Origin: Akkermansia muciniphila
GTDB taxonomy: Bacteria; Verrucomicrobiota; Verrucomicrobiia; Verrucomicrobiales; Akkermansiaceae
Direction: 5' to 3'
Assembly: GCA_945888515.1 (NCBI GenBank)
Contig: CAMDAD010000003.1
Location: 124,001 to 188,000, forward strand
DNA length: 64,000 nucleotides
The notes below the pieces were generated by a model, which was not told the origin of the DNA, ran no database searches, and was given only the letters and a program-made list of their open reading frames with translations. Both the position numbers and the translations under genes were made by a program. This document shows positions 8,181 to 15,897 of the stretch, one piece after another. The stretch's first letter is position 1. Every line of letters starts with the position of its first letter.

Positions 8181-8203
8181 AATTTTCCGAAAATGGGAAA
8201 ATT
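8181..8203. promoter_or_regulatory. Inverted repeat upstream of the excisionase-like gene
   Basis: AATTTTCC, 7-bp spacer, GGAAAATT: perfect 8-bp arms, ending 10 bp before the ATG at 8214. Position and symmetry fit an operator for the HTH product or another island regulator. It also argues against the alternative in-frame ATG at 8193, which lies inside it. Confidence 0.55.
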
Positions 8204-8213
8204 AGGTGGTGTT

Positions 8214-8456
8214 ATGTCTGACTCAACTATTCACAGCCACGCAACGCCGCGCCAGGTCGCCGAGCGTTACGCCGTCACAGTTCCGACCGTCCTTGGTTGG
8301 CATCGTGCGGGGATTATTCCCGCAAAAGTTGCCATGGGGCGGATCTACCGTTTCGACATTGCCGAAGTGGATAAGGCTCTTGCCTGCCATCGTCGCAACG
8401 TCTTCGCCACGAACCCAAACTCCAACCCTAGCCAAGGCCATGAGAATGTACTTTGA
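8214..8456 (+). CDS. Excisionase/AlpA-like helix-turn-helix protein
   Basis: 80 residues. The core TPRQVAERYAVTVPTVLGWH, then RAGIIPAKVAMGRIYRFD, is the MerR-like HTH_17 fold of excisionases and AlpA: helix-turn-helix, a wing, then 'R-Y-R-F-D-x-x-E-V-D-K-A-L'. Start 8214 chosen because a purine-rich site (AGGTGG) precedes it and the earlier ATG lies in an inverted repeat. Its stop overlaps the next start by about 17 bp, so the two are translationally coupled. Likely role: directionality factor or transcription switch of the element. Confidence 0.8.
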   Translation: MSDSTIHSHATPRQVAERYAVTVPTVLGWHRAGIIPAKVAMGRIYRFDIAEVDKALACHRRNVFATNPNSNPSQGHENVL

Positions 8457-8886
8457 TGAAGACAGTCGGCCTGTGGCGGTGGATGCTACCCATCCAGTGG
8501 ACATCCTCGAACCAGAGTGTGAGGAGCGCACGCGGAGTGTCCCTGATGCTCTCACCGTGGTCGAACGGATTGCGAGCACCTTCACTCGTGGTAACCCGTT
8601 CATCATCCAAGTTGCGTGGTCATTCCTACTCAACCAGCAGTCCCGTTCCATTCGAGCATGCGCGGCAAGGTTAGGTTGCACACCGCAGGCGATTAGCAGA
8701 CAAATCACGCGGCTCTCCAACGAGTTCGGTTATCCACTCCGCAACCAGTTGCGCCGACAAGTCCAGCGGGCGGTAGCAAATCGTTCGTGGGAACGAAAAC
8801 GGCGAGAGGATTTGATTCCTCCCGCCGCCCGTGATGTGCAAACAAGACCAGACTTCCAACTCCCTGTGAAAGGAGGTCGTCCATGA
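8440..8886 (+). CDS. Island helix-turn-helix protein
   Basis: 148 residues from ATG 8440 (ATG 8446 is equally possible). A helix-turn-helix is visible at SIRACAARLGCTPQAISRQI, and basic residues dominate the C-terminal half. Acidic N terminus. The gene overlaps the excisionase-like gene upstream, and its stop overlaps the ATG of the primase-helicase (ATGA at 8883). Probably a DNA-binding regulator or replication-initiation helper for the primase-helicase. Family not identified. Confidence 0.7.
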   Translation: MRMYFDEDSRPVAVDATHPVDILEPECEERTRSVPDALTVVERIASTFTRGNPFIIQVAWSFLLNQQSRSIRACAARLGCTPQAISRQITRLSNEFGYPLRNQLRRQVQRAVANRSWERKRREDLIPPAARDVQTRPDFQLPVKGGRP

Positions 8887-10886
8887 ATAGCGACAGTGTC
8901 AACGATTCGGCGGATTCGATTTCACAAAATCTGCTCAAACTGCTCGGAAATGACGTGGTGCTGGTCTGGTCGAACAAAGGACAAAAAGGCCCGCGCTGGC
9001 GTGGGTGGCAGAATACCGACATCCAGATGATGCAGAAGCCCGGCTATCGCAAGAAGCTCGATAGCGGATGCAATCTGGCTGTTCTAACGGGTGCTCCATC
9101 GGGCGGGCTTTGCTCCATCGACATCGACGAGGACGAAGCGGTCGAACCATTTCTCTCGCTCAATCCGAAGCTGCGCGAAACTCTCCGTAGCCGGGGGCGG
9201 CGCGGTTGCAATTTGTGGGTGCGCATCGACGGCGCTTTTCCCCCACCTTCCGCCTTAAAAAATGCTGATAAAAGAGCTTGGGGAGAATGGCGCTCCACGG
9301 GTGTCTGCACGACCATTCACGGCGTTCATCCCGAGGGCATGAGCTACACCCGGTCATCAGAGGTTGCTCCCGTCACGATGCGTTTCGAGGAAATCCAATG
9401 GCCGGATGAACTTATCCTGCCTTGGTTGAGTGCAGACGACGAACTCCCCGGACAAGGCGACGAGGCGGACGACTCGATCATCGAGCGCTACGGCGCACCC
9501 GTGATTTATGGGAAGGCTCGCAATGGCGAATTTTTCGTCAAAGAAATCAACCAGGCGTATTGGGCGGGTCTCTACTCTGCCGAGAACATCGTCCTGCACG
9601 AACCGGATGAACGAATGTTCTATCTCTACAGTGGAGACACCGGCCTCTATTCGATCATTTCCCCCGACCTCATCAAACAGGTGGTATCACACCGCATGCT
9701 CGAAATGTCGCGCAAAGATGAAGCTCTCTCGGGATTGGAGAACTTGCGCAACGATGGACGCCTCAGTGCCGTGGTGTCCCAGCTTCGTGGTATCGCCGAG
9801 TTTCGCAATGCCTTTAGCGACCGACCGCGTGCCGTCCACTTGGCAAACTGCATGCTCAGGTTGGAAAATGGCACGGTGGAACCAGCGCTGTTCTCGCCAG
9901 ATTTTCGCAGTCGCAACCGTTCACCCGTTCCCTTTGATGCGAAGGCTCAATGCCCGCGGTTTCTCAACGAACTGGTGCTGCCTGCCGTTCATCCGGAGGA
10001 TGTCCAGCTACTCCAGAAGATGGCCGGCCAATGTCTGCTCGGAGAAAACCTGATTCAGCGGTTTTTGATTCTCGATGGTGAGCCGGGGCGGGGGAAATCC
10101 CAATACGGAATCGTCCTGCAATATCTGGTCGGGCGCGAGAACGTCACGCAACTGCGCACGGATCATCTCAATGAACGATTCGAGCTGTTCCGATTCCTTC
10201 GCCGCACTTTGCTCGTTGGTGTGGACGTGGATGCGGATTTCCTTACCTCAAAGGGCGCACCCGTGATCAAAGGACTGGTCGGTGGAGACTTGTTTGATGC
10301 TGAGCAAAAGGGCGGCACCGGTTCGTTCCAGTTCCAGGGGAAGTTCAACATCCTTATGACATCCAACTGCCGACTGAAGGTGAAGCTGCAAGGTGATGTC
10401 GGTGCATGGCGCAGACGCATGCTGATTGTTCGCTACGAAGCGCCACCTCCGAGAGTGAAGATTCCAAACTTCGGAGAAGCTCTCGTCCGGGAGGAGGGCC
10501 CGGGCATTCTCAACTGGATGCTGGAGGGCTTGCTGAAGCTGCTCATCGACATTCGGGACACCGGAGACATTCGATTGACCGACCGGCAAGCAGGTGTTGT
10601 CGATTCCTTGTTGGCTGAGAGCGATAGCTTGCGCTGGTTCATTCGCGAGAACATCCAGAAGAAAGAGGGTTCGGATCTCAGTGTTCATGAAATCGTTCAA
10701 GCCTACGCCCACTTCTGTCCCGAGCGCGGTTGGGATCCTTTGCCCGAGAGCAAAATCAACCACCAGTTGCAAACAATCATGCTTGATATGTTCCAGGTGC
10801 TCCGCACGAACAACTGCCAGCGTGATGGCAAGGCAGTTCGTGGATTCCGTGGCGTGGCATTTTCTAACCCGGAGGTGCGCTCATGA
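8883..10886 (+). CDS. D5/P4-type primase-helicase
   Basis: 667 residues. The N-terminal third resembles the primase-polymerase fold of phage and plasmid replication proteins: NLAVLTGAPSGGLCSIDID has the catalytic acidic pair, then RGRRGCNLWVRIDG. The middle and C-terminal part is an SF3/D5-like helicase with Walker A GEPGRGKS (about residue 400), an acidic Walker B-like LVGVDVDAD, and sensor-type NILMTSN followed by the arginine finger region WRRRMLIVRY. A perfect Shine-Dalgarno (AAAGGAGG) precedes the start. This is the replication module typical of P4-like satellites and integrative plasmids. Confidence 0.88.
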   Translation: MNSDSVNDSADSISQNLLKLLGNDVVLVWSNKGQKGPRWRGWQNTDIQMMQKPGYRKKLDSGCNLAVLTGAPSGGLCSIDIDEDEAVEPFLSLNPKLRETLRSRGRRGCNLWVRIDGAFPPPSALKNADKRAWGEWRSTGVCTTIHGVHPEGMSYTRSSEVAPVTMRFEEIQWPDELILPWLSADDELPGQGDEADDSIIERYGAPVIYGKARNGEFFVKEINQAYWAGLYSAENIVLHEPDERMFYLYSGDTGLYSIISPDLIKQVVSHRMLEMSRKDEALSGLENLRNDGRLSAVVSQLRGIAEFRNAFSDRPRAVHLANCMLRLENGTVEPALFSPDFRSRNRSPVPFDAKAQCPRFLNELVLPAVHPEDVQLLQKMAGQCLLGENLIQRFLILDGEPGRGKSQYGIVLQYLVGRENVTQLRTDHLNERFELFRFLRRTLLVGVDVDADFLTSKGAPVIKGLVGGDLFDAEQKGGTGSFQFQGKFNILMTSNCRLKVKLQGDVGAWRRRMLIVRYEAPPPRVKIPNFGEALVREEGPGILNWMLEGLLKLLIDIRDTGDIRLTDRQAGVVDSLLAESDSLRWFIRENIQKKEGSDLSVHEIVQAYAHFCPERGWDPLPESKINHQLQTIMLDMFQVLRTNNCQRDGKAVRGFRGVAFSNPEVRS

Positions 10887-11386
10887 GTCTGGACATCTCA
10901 CGGCTTGAAAATGTGCGACAGTCGGTAGGGAAAACGATTGCTCGCTGTCCCGCTTGCGCCGAGGACGGGAAAGATGAAAAGGGCGATCATCTGGTCATCA
11001 TGCGCGATGGACGCTACGGCTGCGTGGCTTGTCCCGGTGCTGCGGGTAAGAGCCACCGGCAACGCATCTTTGCCCTCGCGGGGCAGTCGCATTGTAGAAC
11101 CAGAGGCGCTTGCATGGTGCGAGTGCGCCGACCTGCCGACTGCAAATTGCAGGACATTGCGGGACTGTTGGACGGGATTGGACGCTTTGGACGGGTTTCA
11201 GCGACTTACGCACGTGCGCCTGAGCAGAGTCATCTGCATACAGATGACATGCATACACACATGTTCACGCACATGCGCGAGAGTGAGAAAAACCCGTCCA
11301 AGCCGTCCAGCCCGTCCAGTATCAAGCCAGACATCGACCCGGAAACAGGCTTTCCGATCATCGACGGCGCGATCTGTCCGTTCTGA
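10883..11386 (+). CDS. CHC2-like zinc-finger protein of the replication module
   Basis: 167 residues; ATGA overlap with the primase-helicase. The N-terminal part has CPACAEDGKDEKGDHLVI followed by GRYGCVACPG, the C-x2-C...C-x2-C zinc ribbon found in DNA primases (CHC2 type). No TOPRIM or polymerase core follows. The rest is low complexity, with a His/Met-rich stretch (HTDDMHTHMFTHMRES) and Ser/Pro-rich repeats (KPSSPSSIKP). Probably a partner that gives the upstream primase template binding, split from a once longer gene or acting in trans. The last residues (DGAICPF) resemble those of the next gene (EECPF), a small coincidence worth noting. Confidence 0.7.
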   Translation: MSLDISRLENVRQSVGKTIARCPACAEDGKDEKGDHLVIMRDGRYGCVACPGAAGKSHRQRIFALAGQSHCRTRGACMVRVRRPADCKLQDIAGLLDGIGRFGRVSATYARAPEQSHLHTDDMHTHMFTHMRESEKNPSKPSSPSSIKPDIDPETGFPIIDGAICPF

Positions 11387-11469
11387 CTAAAAATGACATT
11401 CTTAGTCGCTGGCGGAAGGCCATGCTTGATTCCTGGGATTGTCATCCATAATCTGGACGGGTGGGTAAG

Positions 11470-12300
11470 ATGCAATGCAATGGCGGGTTGGCAATTGTTC
11501 CGATTTTCACTGAATCGGAAGACGACCCAACGTTGCCGGATCTTCTTGGAAGCGGCGTAATGATGCAGTTCGGAGGCAAATACTTTCTCTTAACGGCTGC
11601 ACATGTTCTCGAAGCCAAGAGGCCAGAAAGCTCACTGCTTATACCGAGTCGGTCCGATAAAATGGTGGTAATCTCTGGTCCAGGCATGGTCAGTGCAGCA
11701 CCTGGAAGAAACCGAAAGCATGATCGGTTCGACTGTGCCTGGATTGAGATCAACCCCGAAACCGCTGCTGAAATTTCTCATGCGCACAAGTTTCTCGGAC
11801 CTGAGGATATTGCTGCTGACGATGCTTCTTCGACTGGGGATCATTACTGCTTGTCCGGTTACCCTGTCAGCCGTTCTCGATTCGATGCTACGCGAGATGC
11901 CATCAGGGTGACACTTCTCAATTTCAATGGCTATGCTGCCACTGAAAAGACTTACCGAAAAAGCAAAGCCAATCCCATAACACACGTTGCAGTTCAGTAT
12001 TCAAAGGGGAAATCCACGAACACGCATGGCGTGATGACTCGCAACGATAATCCCCACGGCCTCAGCGGTGGAGCTCTATGGAAATGGGTCTGCCTTCCTG
12101 ATGGAAAGACCGAACTACGATTCCTTGTTGGTATCATTGTGGAGTGGGATGCATCAAACGCGGTCGTGATAGGCACAAAAGTTGCCTTTCTAATCGAGTC
12201 GATTCGGTCAAAGCTGCCTGATTTGAACCCCTACCTACCTATTTCCAGCACGATGGAGGTCAAGATAGTGGAGGAAGGATCTGAGGAATGTCCGTTCTAA
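11470..12300 (+). CDS. Trypsin-like serine protease of the island
   Basis: 276 residues from ATG 11470 (a GTG at 11461 adds three). No signal peptide, so it is cytoplasmic. The trypsin-fold triad is visible: H45 in YFLLTAAHVLE, D88 (or D85) in KHDRFDCAWIEI, and S199 in NPHGLSGGALW. Length fits a single protease domain without PDZ, unlike DegP/HtrA. Such lone cytoplasmic trypsin-like proteases occur in defence islands and with effector partners. Here no obvious cleavage substrate is adjacent; candidates are the small unknown proteins downstream. Function in the island is unknown. Confidence 0.8.
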   Translation: MQCNGGLAIVPIFTESEDDPTLPDLLGSGVMMQFGGKYFLLTAAHVLEAKRPESSLLIPSRSDKMVVISGPGMVSAAPGRNRKHDRFDCAWIEINPETAAEISHAHKFLGPEDIAADDASSTGDHYCLSGYPVSRSRFDATRDAIRVTLLNFNGYAATEKTYRKSKANPITHVAVQYSKGKSTNTHGVMTRNDNPHGLSGGALWKWVCLPDGKTELRFLVGIIVEWDASNAVVIGTKVAFLIESIRSKLPDLNPYLPISSTMEVKIVEEGSEECPF

Positions 12301-12490
12301 CCAATCAGGAGTCTTCTAGCCGTCCCACTGCTTTCAGGGATGTCCCCACCCGTGTCCAATTCCCGTGAAATGTGCCACAGGCGTTTCCCACATAACGAGA
12401 CTGCGGGTGCAGGCGTCATCCAAGATCTCCGCGATAAAATCCGAACATTTTTCTCAGTGTGATTGTGGGAAATTTCCTCATGTCACGCGA
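12301..12490. other. Short intergenic stretch, nothing recognised
   Basis: Between convergent protease and excisionase-like genes. No strong hairpin or repeat seen. Confidence 0.4.
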
Positions 12491-12706
12491 TCAACCGGGC
12501 GGTGTTTGTGGGATGCCCAGGGCCTTCATCACTTCCGATACTCGATAGCGCACACAGTGGGGAGAAATGCGATAGACCGGGAAACGTCCCTGATCTCCAA
12601 GCATGTAAACGTAGCGTGACGAGACACTGAGCAGGGCTGCGATGGTTTCGCTTTTCACCAGTGGCTCATGCCCTGCGACCTTCGGAAGTTCGGAATATTT
12701 CTTCAT
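12491..12706 (-). CDS. Second excisionase-like HTH protein
   Basis: 71 residues from ATG 12706; the open frame extends upstream to 12862, but that part is Cys/Phe-rich and improbable. VKSETIAALLSVSSRYVYML followed by GRFPVYRISPHCVRYRVSEV fits an HTH_17/AlpA-type winged helix. It runs against the surrounding plus-strand genes and faces the divergent 12958 gene, so the 250 bp between them probably holds two promoters it controls. Confidence 0.7.
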   Translation of the reverse strand: MKKYSELPKVAGHEPLVKSETIAALLSVSSRYVYMLGDQGRFPVYRISPHCVRYRVSEVMKALGIPQTPPG

Positions 12707-12957
12707 CTCGCCCCCGTTTATCACGTCAGGAAATCCCACGACAAGCGGGCAACAGAAAGCCGAAAAAAAGACAACGAAAAACATGGACACAACTGATTGA
12801 CATGGCAGATCAGTAACGATGAGAGCAACGATTCTAACATCTGCCACTGACCCTGAAACCATTACGCTGAACGGATACCGCCAAGCCCGGTGGACACCCG
12901 GCTGGGATACTCAAATCTCTATCGTATTCAGCGCCTAACAATCACCCTAACACAACC

Positions 12958-13422
12958 ATGAACAAACTATACTGGATCGTATGCGAAGAAGGAGACACCA
13001 CACTCTTTGAAGGACGTTATCAAGGCCGCACCCGTGGCTCGGCGATGAAGTTCCTCAAGGAACAGATCGACCGCAAGAATCTATCGGGCGTGGTATTCAC
13101 CATCACGGAAATCCCTGTCCCGCTCATTCGTGAGTTGATCGCAGAAATGATGAGTGAGATGGGACATCCGGCAACGCCGATGCCACAGCCGGCCTCACCA
13201 CCTGCGGAGCCTGCACCCGAGAAACCTGCAGCGCCGAAAGCGAAACCTGTTCCAGTCGCCAGCGAGGGTAAGCCCGGGAATCCCGGCTTCGGTGACGACC
13301 TCTGGCAACAGGCCCGGGCCTATTGGGAATCGTGCCGATGCATTCGCAAAACCGCAGAGAAGTTCGGCTTGTCGCCCAACTCCGTTAAAACCAGAGCGCG
13401 CAGAGAGGGATGGCGGAAATGA
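12958..13422 (+). CDS. Hypothetical protein with C-terminal HTH
   Basis: 154 residues. The N-terminal ~60 residues are a small alpha/beta domain (LYWIVCEEGDTTLFEGRYQG). A Pro/Ala/Lys-rich linker follows (about 75-110), then a helix-turn-helix (CIRKTAEKFGLSPNSVKTRA) with a basic end. The last part resembles Terminase-small-subunit or Homeodomain-like HTHs, so it may bind DNA. Its stop overlaps the next start (ATGA at 13419). First gene of a run of four small island genes. Confidence 0.65.
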   Translation: MNKLYWIVCEEGDTTLFEGRYQGRTRGSAMKFLKEQIDRKNLSGVVFTITEIPVPLIRELIAEMMSEMGHPATPMPQPASPPAEPAPEKPAAPKAKPVPVASEGKPGNPGFGDDLWQQARAYWESCRCIRKTAEKFGLSPNSVKTRARREGWRK

Positions 13423-13637
13423 AATTGGAAGTGTGCCGCTACCGCAAATCCGATGGATTTTCCACGCGTTACTGGGCGGTGTATTTGGACGATCAGCTTC
13501 TTGCCGTGACACTCTACCGCAAGGGGGCGCAGGCAGTGGCATCCGCCCTGAGAGCCTCGCACGGCTCCAGCCATAGTCCTACACCCGACCAACCAGAAAA
13601 GCAGTCACAGGGGACAGCACCGCGCTCGAATCCTTAA
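13419..13637 (+). CDS. Small hypothetical island protein
   Basis: 72 residues. The first ~50 residues (RYRKSDGFSTRYWAVYLDDQ, then LLAVTLYRKGAQAVASAL) form a plausible compact beta-beta-beta-helix fold; the tail is Ser/Pro/Gln-rich. Coupled by a 4-bp overlap to the upstream HTH gene. No family recognised. Confidence 0.6.
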   Translation: MKLEVCRYRKSDGFSTRYWAVYLDDQLLAVTLYRKGAQAVASALRASHGSSHSPTPDQPEKQSQGTAPRSNP

Positions 13638-13672
13638 CGGGAAAAAATCGGTCAAATCGTTGACACGGTTCC

Positions 13673-14320
13673 ATGGTTGTTATGCAAACCGAACCGTATC
13701 CCAAAACTGCTGCGTTCCGATCCTCCCTTCAGAAGCTCGTTACGCTCCAAACCGAAATTTCCACCCTCGACTCTGCGATCCAAGCGCGTGACGCCATCCG
13801 CGAACGCATCGGTGATTGCCGCGATGAAAGCGAAGCCCGCAAGCATCTCGGAGACCTGACCCGTGCGGAGGAAAGCGTCATCATCAAGCAAGCGCGCCTG
13901 CCGCGCCAGCAGGCGGAACTGGACTCATTGCTTCAGGAAACGTATGACGCATTCTGTGAAGCCCATACCGAATGGAGTGGCATCCTTAATTCTTCACGCT
14001 GGAAATCAGCAGAGACATTCCGTGAGCTTCTGCACGCGGCGCAACTCGACCCGGAAGTTCAGAAAGTGGAGAAGGCAAATCCCATCGTGGTCGATGCCAT
14101 CCGCCCCCTGGCACTTGCGGAAAAACTGGATGACCTGCTTTACGAAGCATGGAAGGCGGCAAATATCACCTCAGATCTTCCAGACAAACGAGCTGCCGGA
14201 CTGCGGGAAGCAATCCAATGGCTCGATAAAGTTCGTGTGGCGCTTGCTGAGGTTCATGCAGAGGACAAACGAATGGTCGCCGCTTGCGAGGCATTCCGCA
14301 AAGTTCTCGCCAATGGCTAA
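13673..14320 (+). CDS. Helical coiled-coil hypothetical protein
   Basis: 215 residues (ATG 13682 is an alternative start). Almost wholly helical by composition, with heptad-like stretches early (SLQKLVTLQTEISTLDSAIQ) and in the middle (RLPRQQAELDSLLQETYDAF). No motif recognised. Its last 8 bp overlap the start of the next gene, which is also helical and of similar size, so the two products may form a complex. Confidence 0.6.
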   Translation: MVVMQTEPYPKTAAFRSSLQKLVTLQTEISTLDSAIQARDAIRERIGDCRDESEARKHLGDLTRAEESVIIKQARLPRQQAELDSLLQETYDAFCEAHTEWSGILNSSRWKSAETFRELLHAAQLDPEVQKVEKANPIVVDAIRPLALAEKLDDLLYEAWKAANITSDLPDKRAAGLREAIQWLDKVRVALAEVHAEDKRMVAACEAFRKVLANG

Positions 14321-14828
14321 CCTGATGAAACACGATTCAGACAACCGCATCGAGGTGTTCCGCCAGACGGTGGAGCGCCTCGGCATGCTCATGGGACAGT
14401 TGCAAACTCTGGAGGTCACGCTCGCCCGCGCCAAAGAACTTCCAGACCTCATCGCTCTCGCCTCTCACCCCATTCAGCGGGAATTACTGAAAGAGGAACA
14501 GGCCATCATCGGTCGTCCCGCAGGTCTGTTGATCCGATGCCTCAAACTGGATCGCGAATTGCGGCAGGGATGGCTCGTCGCAAATGAGCAACTGACAGCT
14601 GCTATGGAAGCCGTTACTATTCAGCTTACCACTGTTGCCGGTGTCGTGAAAACCTGCCCGCTTGCCCGGAGCCACTTGAGGGAGTTGGCACAACACCGCA
14701 ACATGCCGGCCACCGCCAGTATTGCCGCCCGTCTCGCGTTCATGCGGCGGGCATGGCTGACGATTGACGCTGCGGTGGCGTCGCTGGTAGAGATCACTTA
14801 TGATCGGCAGCGAAAAAATCTTATTTGA
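14313..14828 (+). CDS. Second helical hypothetical protein, overlaps its neighbour
   Basis: 171 residues from ATG 14313; the same frame is open upstream inside the previous gene, but the overlap point gives the sensible start. Leu/Ala/Arg-rich helices with heptads (VFRQTVERLGMLMGQLQTLE). Family not recognised. Together with the previous three genes it forms a tight four-gene unit of unknown function, placed where satellite elements often carry packaging-interference or defence genes. Confidence 0.6.
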   Translation: MANLMKHDSDNRIEVFRQTVERLGMLMGQLQTLEVTLARAKELPDLIALASHPIQRELLKEEQAIIGRPAGLLIRCLKLDRELRQGWLVANEQLTAAMEAVTIQLTTVAGVVKTCPLARSHLRELAQHRNMPATASIAARLAFMRRAWLTIDAAVASLVEITYDRQRKNLI

Positions 14829-14939
14829 CGCCGAGCTGGATTCATGGCATTTTCTTCTCGGCAAGCGCAGGAAATGTAGAGGCCGCTCTCAAGAGTGGCA
14901 GCCCGGATGGGTGGGATCCTCGGTTCCTGGGGCCACGAT
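14829..14939. other. Convergent intergenic stretch
   Basis: A short plus-strand ORF starting at ATG 14800 (MIGSEKILFDAELDSWHFLL) enters this gap and runs on antisense to the DUF3800 gene. It is not convincing beyond ~20 residues. No strong terminator was recognised. Confidence 0.3.
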
Positions 14940-15737
14940 TTACAAGCCTTCGAGGACAAGCGCCTCGGGGGCTTTGTCTTTTGTGGTGGCGAGATCCTCC
15001 GGCCAGAGTTTCACCCCGTATCCCATGGCAGTCCCCTTGTGACGGTAGATCGACTTGCACAGGTGCGGCAGGTAGCCAGGTTCAGTTTCGCCGTAGCGAT
15101 TCACTTTGAGCGCGAAATGGAATCCCGAGGCGACGGCGTCCGCTACTTGCAGTCCTGCCAGCTTCGAGTGTTCCACTGCTCTGATCCGGTTTGGATCAAT
15201 TACAGTGGGGTCGATCTGAATTTTTTGAGGATCTGCTGCAGATTGGCTGAGCAAAAGGCGAAGATAATTGCGGATGTCTTCATAGGACATGTTACTCCGG
15301 TTCGAGAAAATGATTTCGGCGAATCCGTCGCCTTCGCCCTCCCGGCGCTGGTCGCGGCAGAGCCAGGAAACCCGTTCCAGCAATAAGCGGGTGGCATACC
15401 GATACAGCAGGTATTTGGTGTTCTGGAACTTTTCTGGCTCGGTTATGAGCGGTTTGTGAACAAGCACGCTCACTGTGCGGATCGGCAGTGCTCCCACCCG
15501 TCGCACGTAGGGAACGCGTTGTTCGTGCTTCAAGTCCACGAAATGAAGCGGGGTCTTCGGATCTTTCTTCAAGACCTGCCGCACTTCCTTGAGGCAGGAT
15601 ACCATTTGCAGGTCGTTGGTCTGCCGGATCACCGCCGCCGAGAGAACAAACCATCTGGAACTGCCGCTGCCGTCAGAACGAAAGGCGAAACCCTCGTCTC
15701 CCGATTCGTCTACATAAGCAATGAAGCTAGGTTTCAT
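14940..15737 (-). CDS. DUF3800 protein
   Basis: 265 residues from ATG 15737, chosen because it overlaps the stop of the upstream 46-codon ORF (ATGA); an ATG at 15746 is also in frame. N-terminal FIAYVDESGDEGF carries the DUF3800 acidic signature D-E-S-G, and near the C terminus LAGLQVADAVASGFHFAL has the second conserved aspartate. DUF3800 has an RNase H-like core and is likely a metal-dependent nuclease, though a reaction is not well established. It is frequent in defence and mobile regions. Here it is third in a minus-strand operon after the MmeI-like enzyme. Confidence 0.82.
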   Translation of the reverse strand: MKPSFIAYVDESGDEGFAFRSDGSGSSRWFVLSAAVIRQTNDLQMVSCLKEVRQVLKKDPKTPLHFVDLKHEQRVPYVRRVGALPIRTVSVLVHKPLITEPEKFQNTKYLLYRYATRLLLERVSWLCRDQRREGEGDGFAEIIFSNRSNMSYEDIRNYLRLLLSQSAADPQKIQIDPTVIDPNRIRAVEHSKLAGLQVADAVASGFHFALKVNRYGETEPGYLPHLCKSIYRHKGTAMGYGVKLWPEDLATTKDKAPEALVLEGL

Positions 15738-15874
15738 GGTTTGCATTCAGCCAAGTGCGTAATGCCGATCAGATTTTCTGCAACCTTGGCTGGAGGACTT
15801 TTAGCAGCGCCTTGTGCTTGCTGTCGAGCCACTATCAATTGGCGCATAATAGATTGGAAGTCAGGGATAGCCAT
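15734..15874 (-). CDS. 46-residue ORF resembling the start of Mrr-type proteins
   Basis: Too short for common ORF cut-offs. It runs ATG 15874 to TGA 15734, 23 bp after the MmeI-like stop and overlapping the DUF3800 start by 4 bp (ATGA). The first residues MAIPDFQSIM match the usual opening of Mrr-type restriction proteins (M-x-x-P-D-F/Y-Q), while the rest (ARQQAQGAAKSPPAKVAENL) is short and does not continue into the Mrr nuclease domain. It may be a genuine small subunit of the operon or a remnant kept for coupling. The tight spacing on both sides supports translation. Confidence 0.5.
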   Translation of the reverse strand: MAIPDFQSIMRQLIVARQQAQGAAKSPPAKVAENLIGITHLAECKP

Positions 15875-15897
15875 GGTGTGATGAATGGGCGTGGGGA

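Noticed and set aside
14800-15042. Plus-strand ORF starting at the end of the helical gene
   Set aside because: Only the first residues look natural and the rest is antisense to DUF3800.
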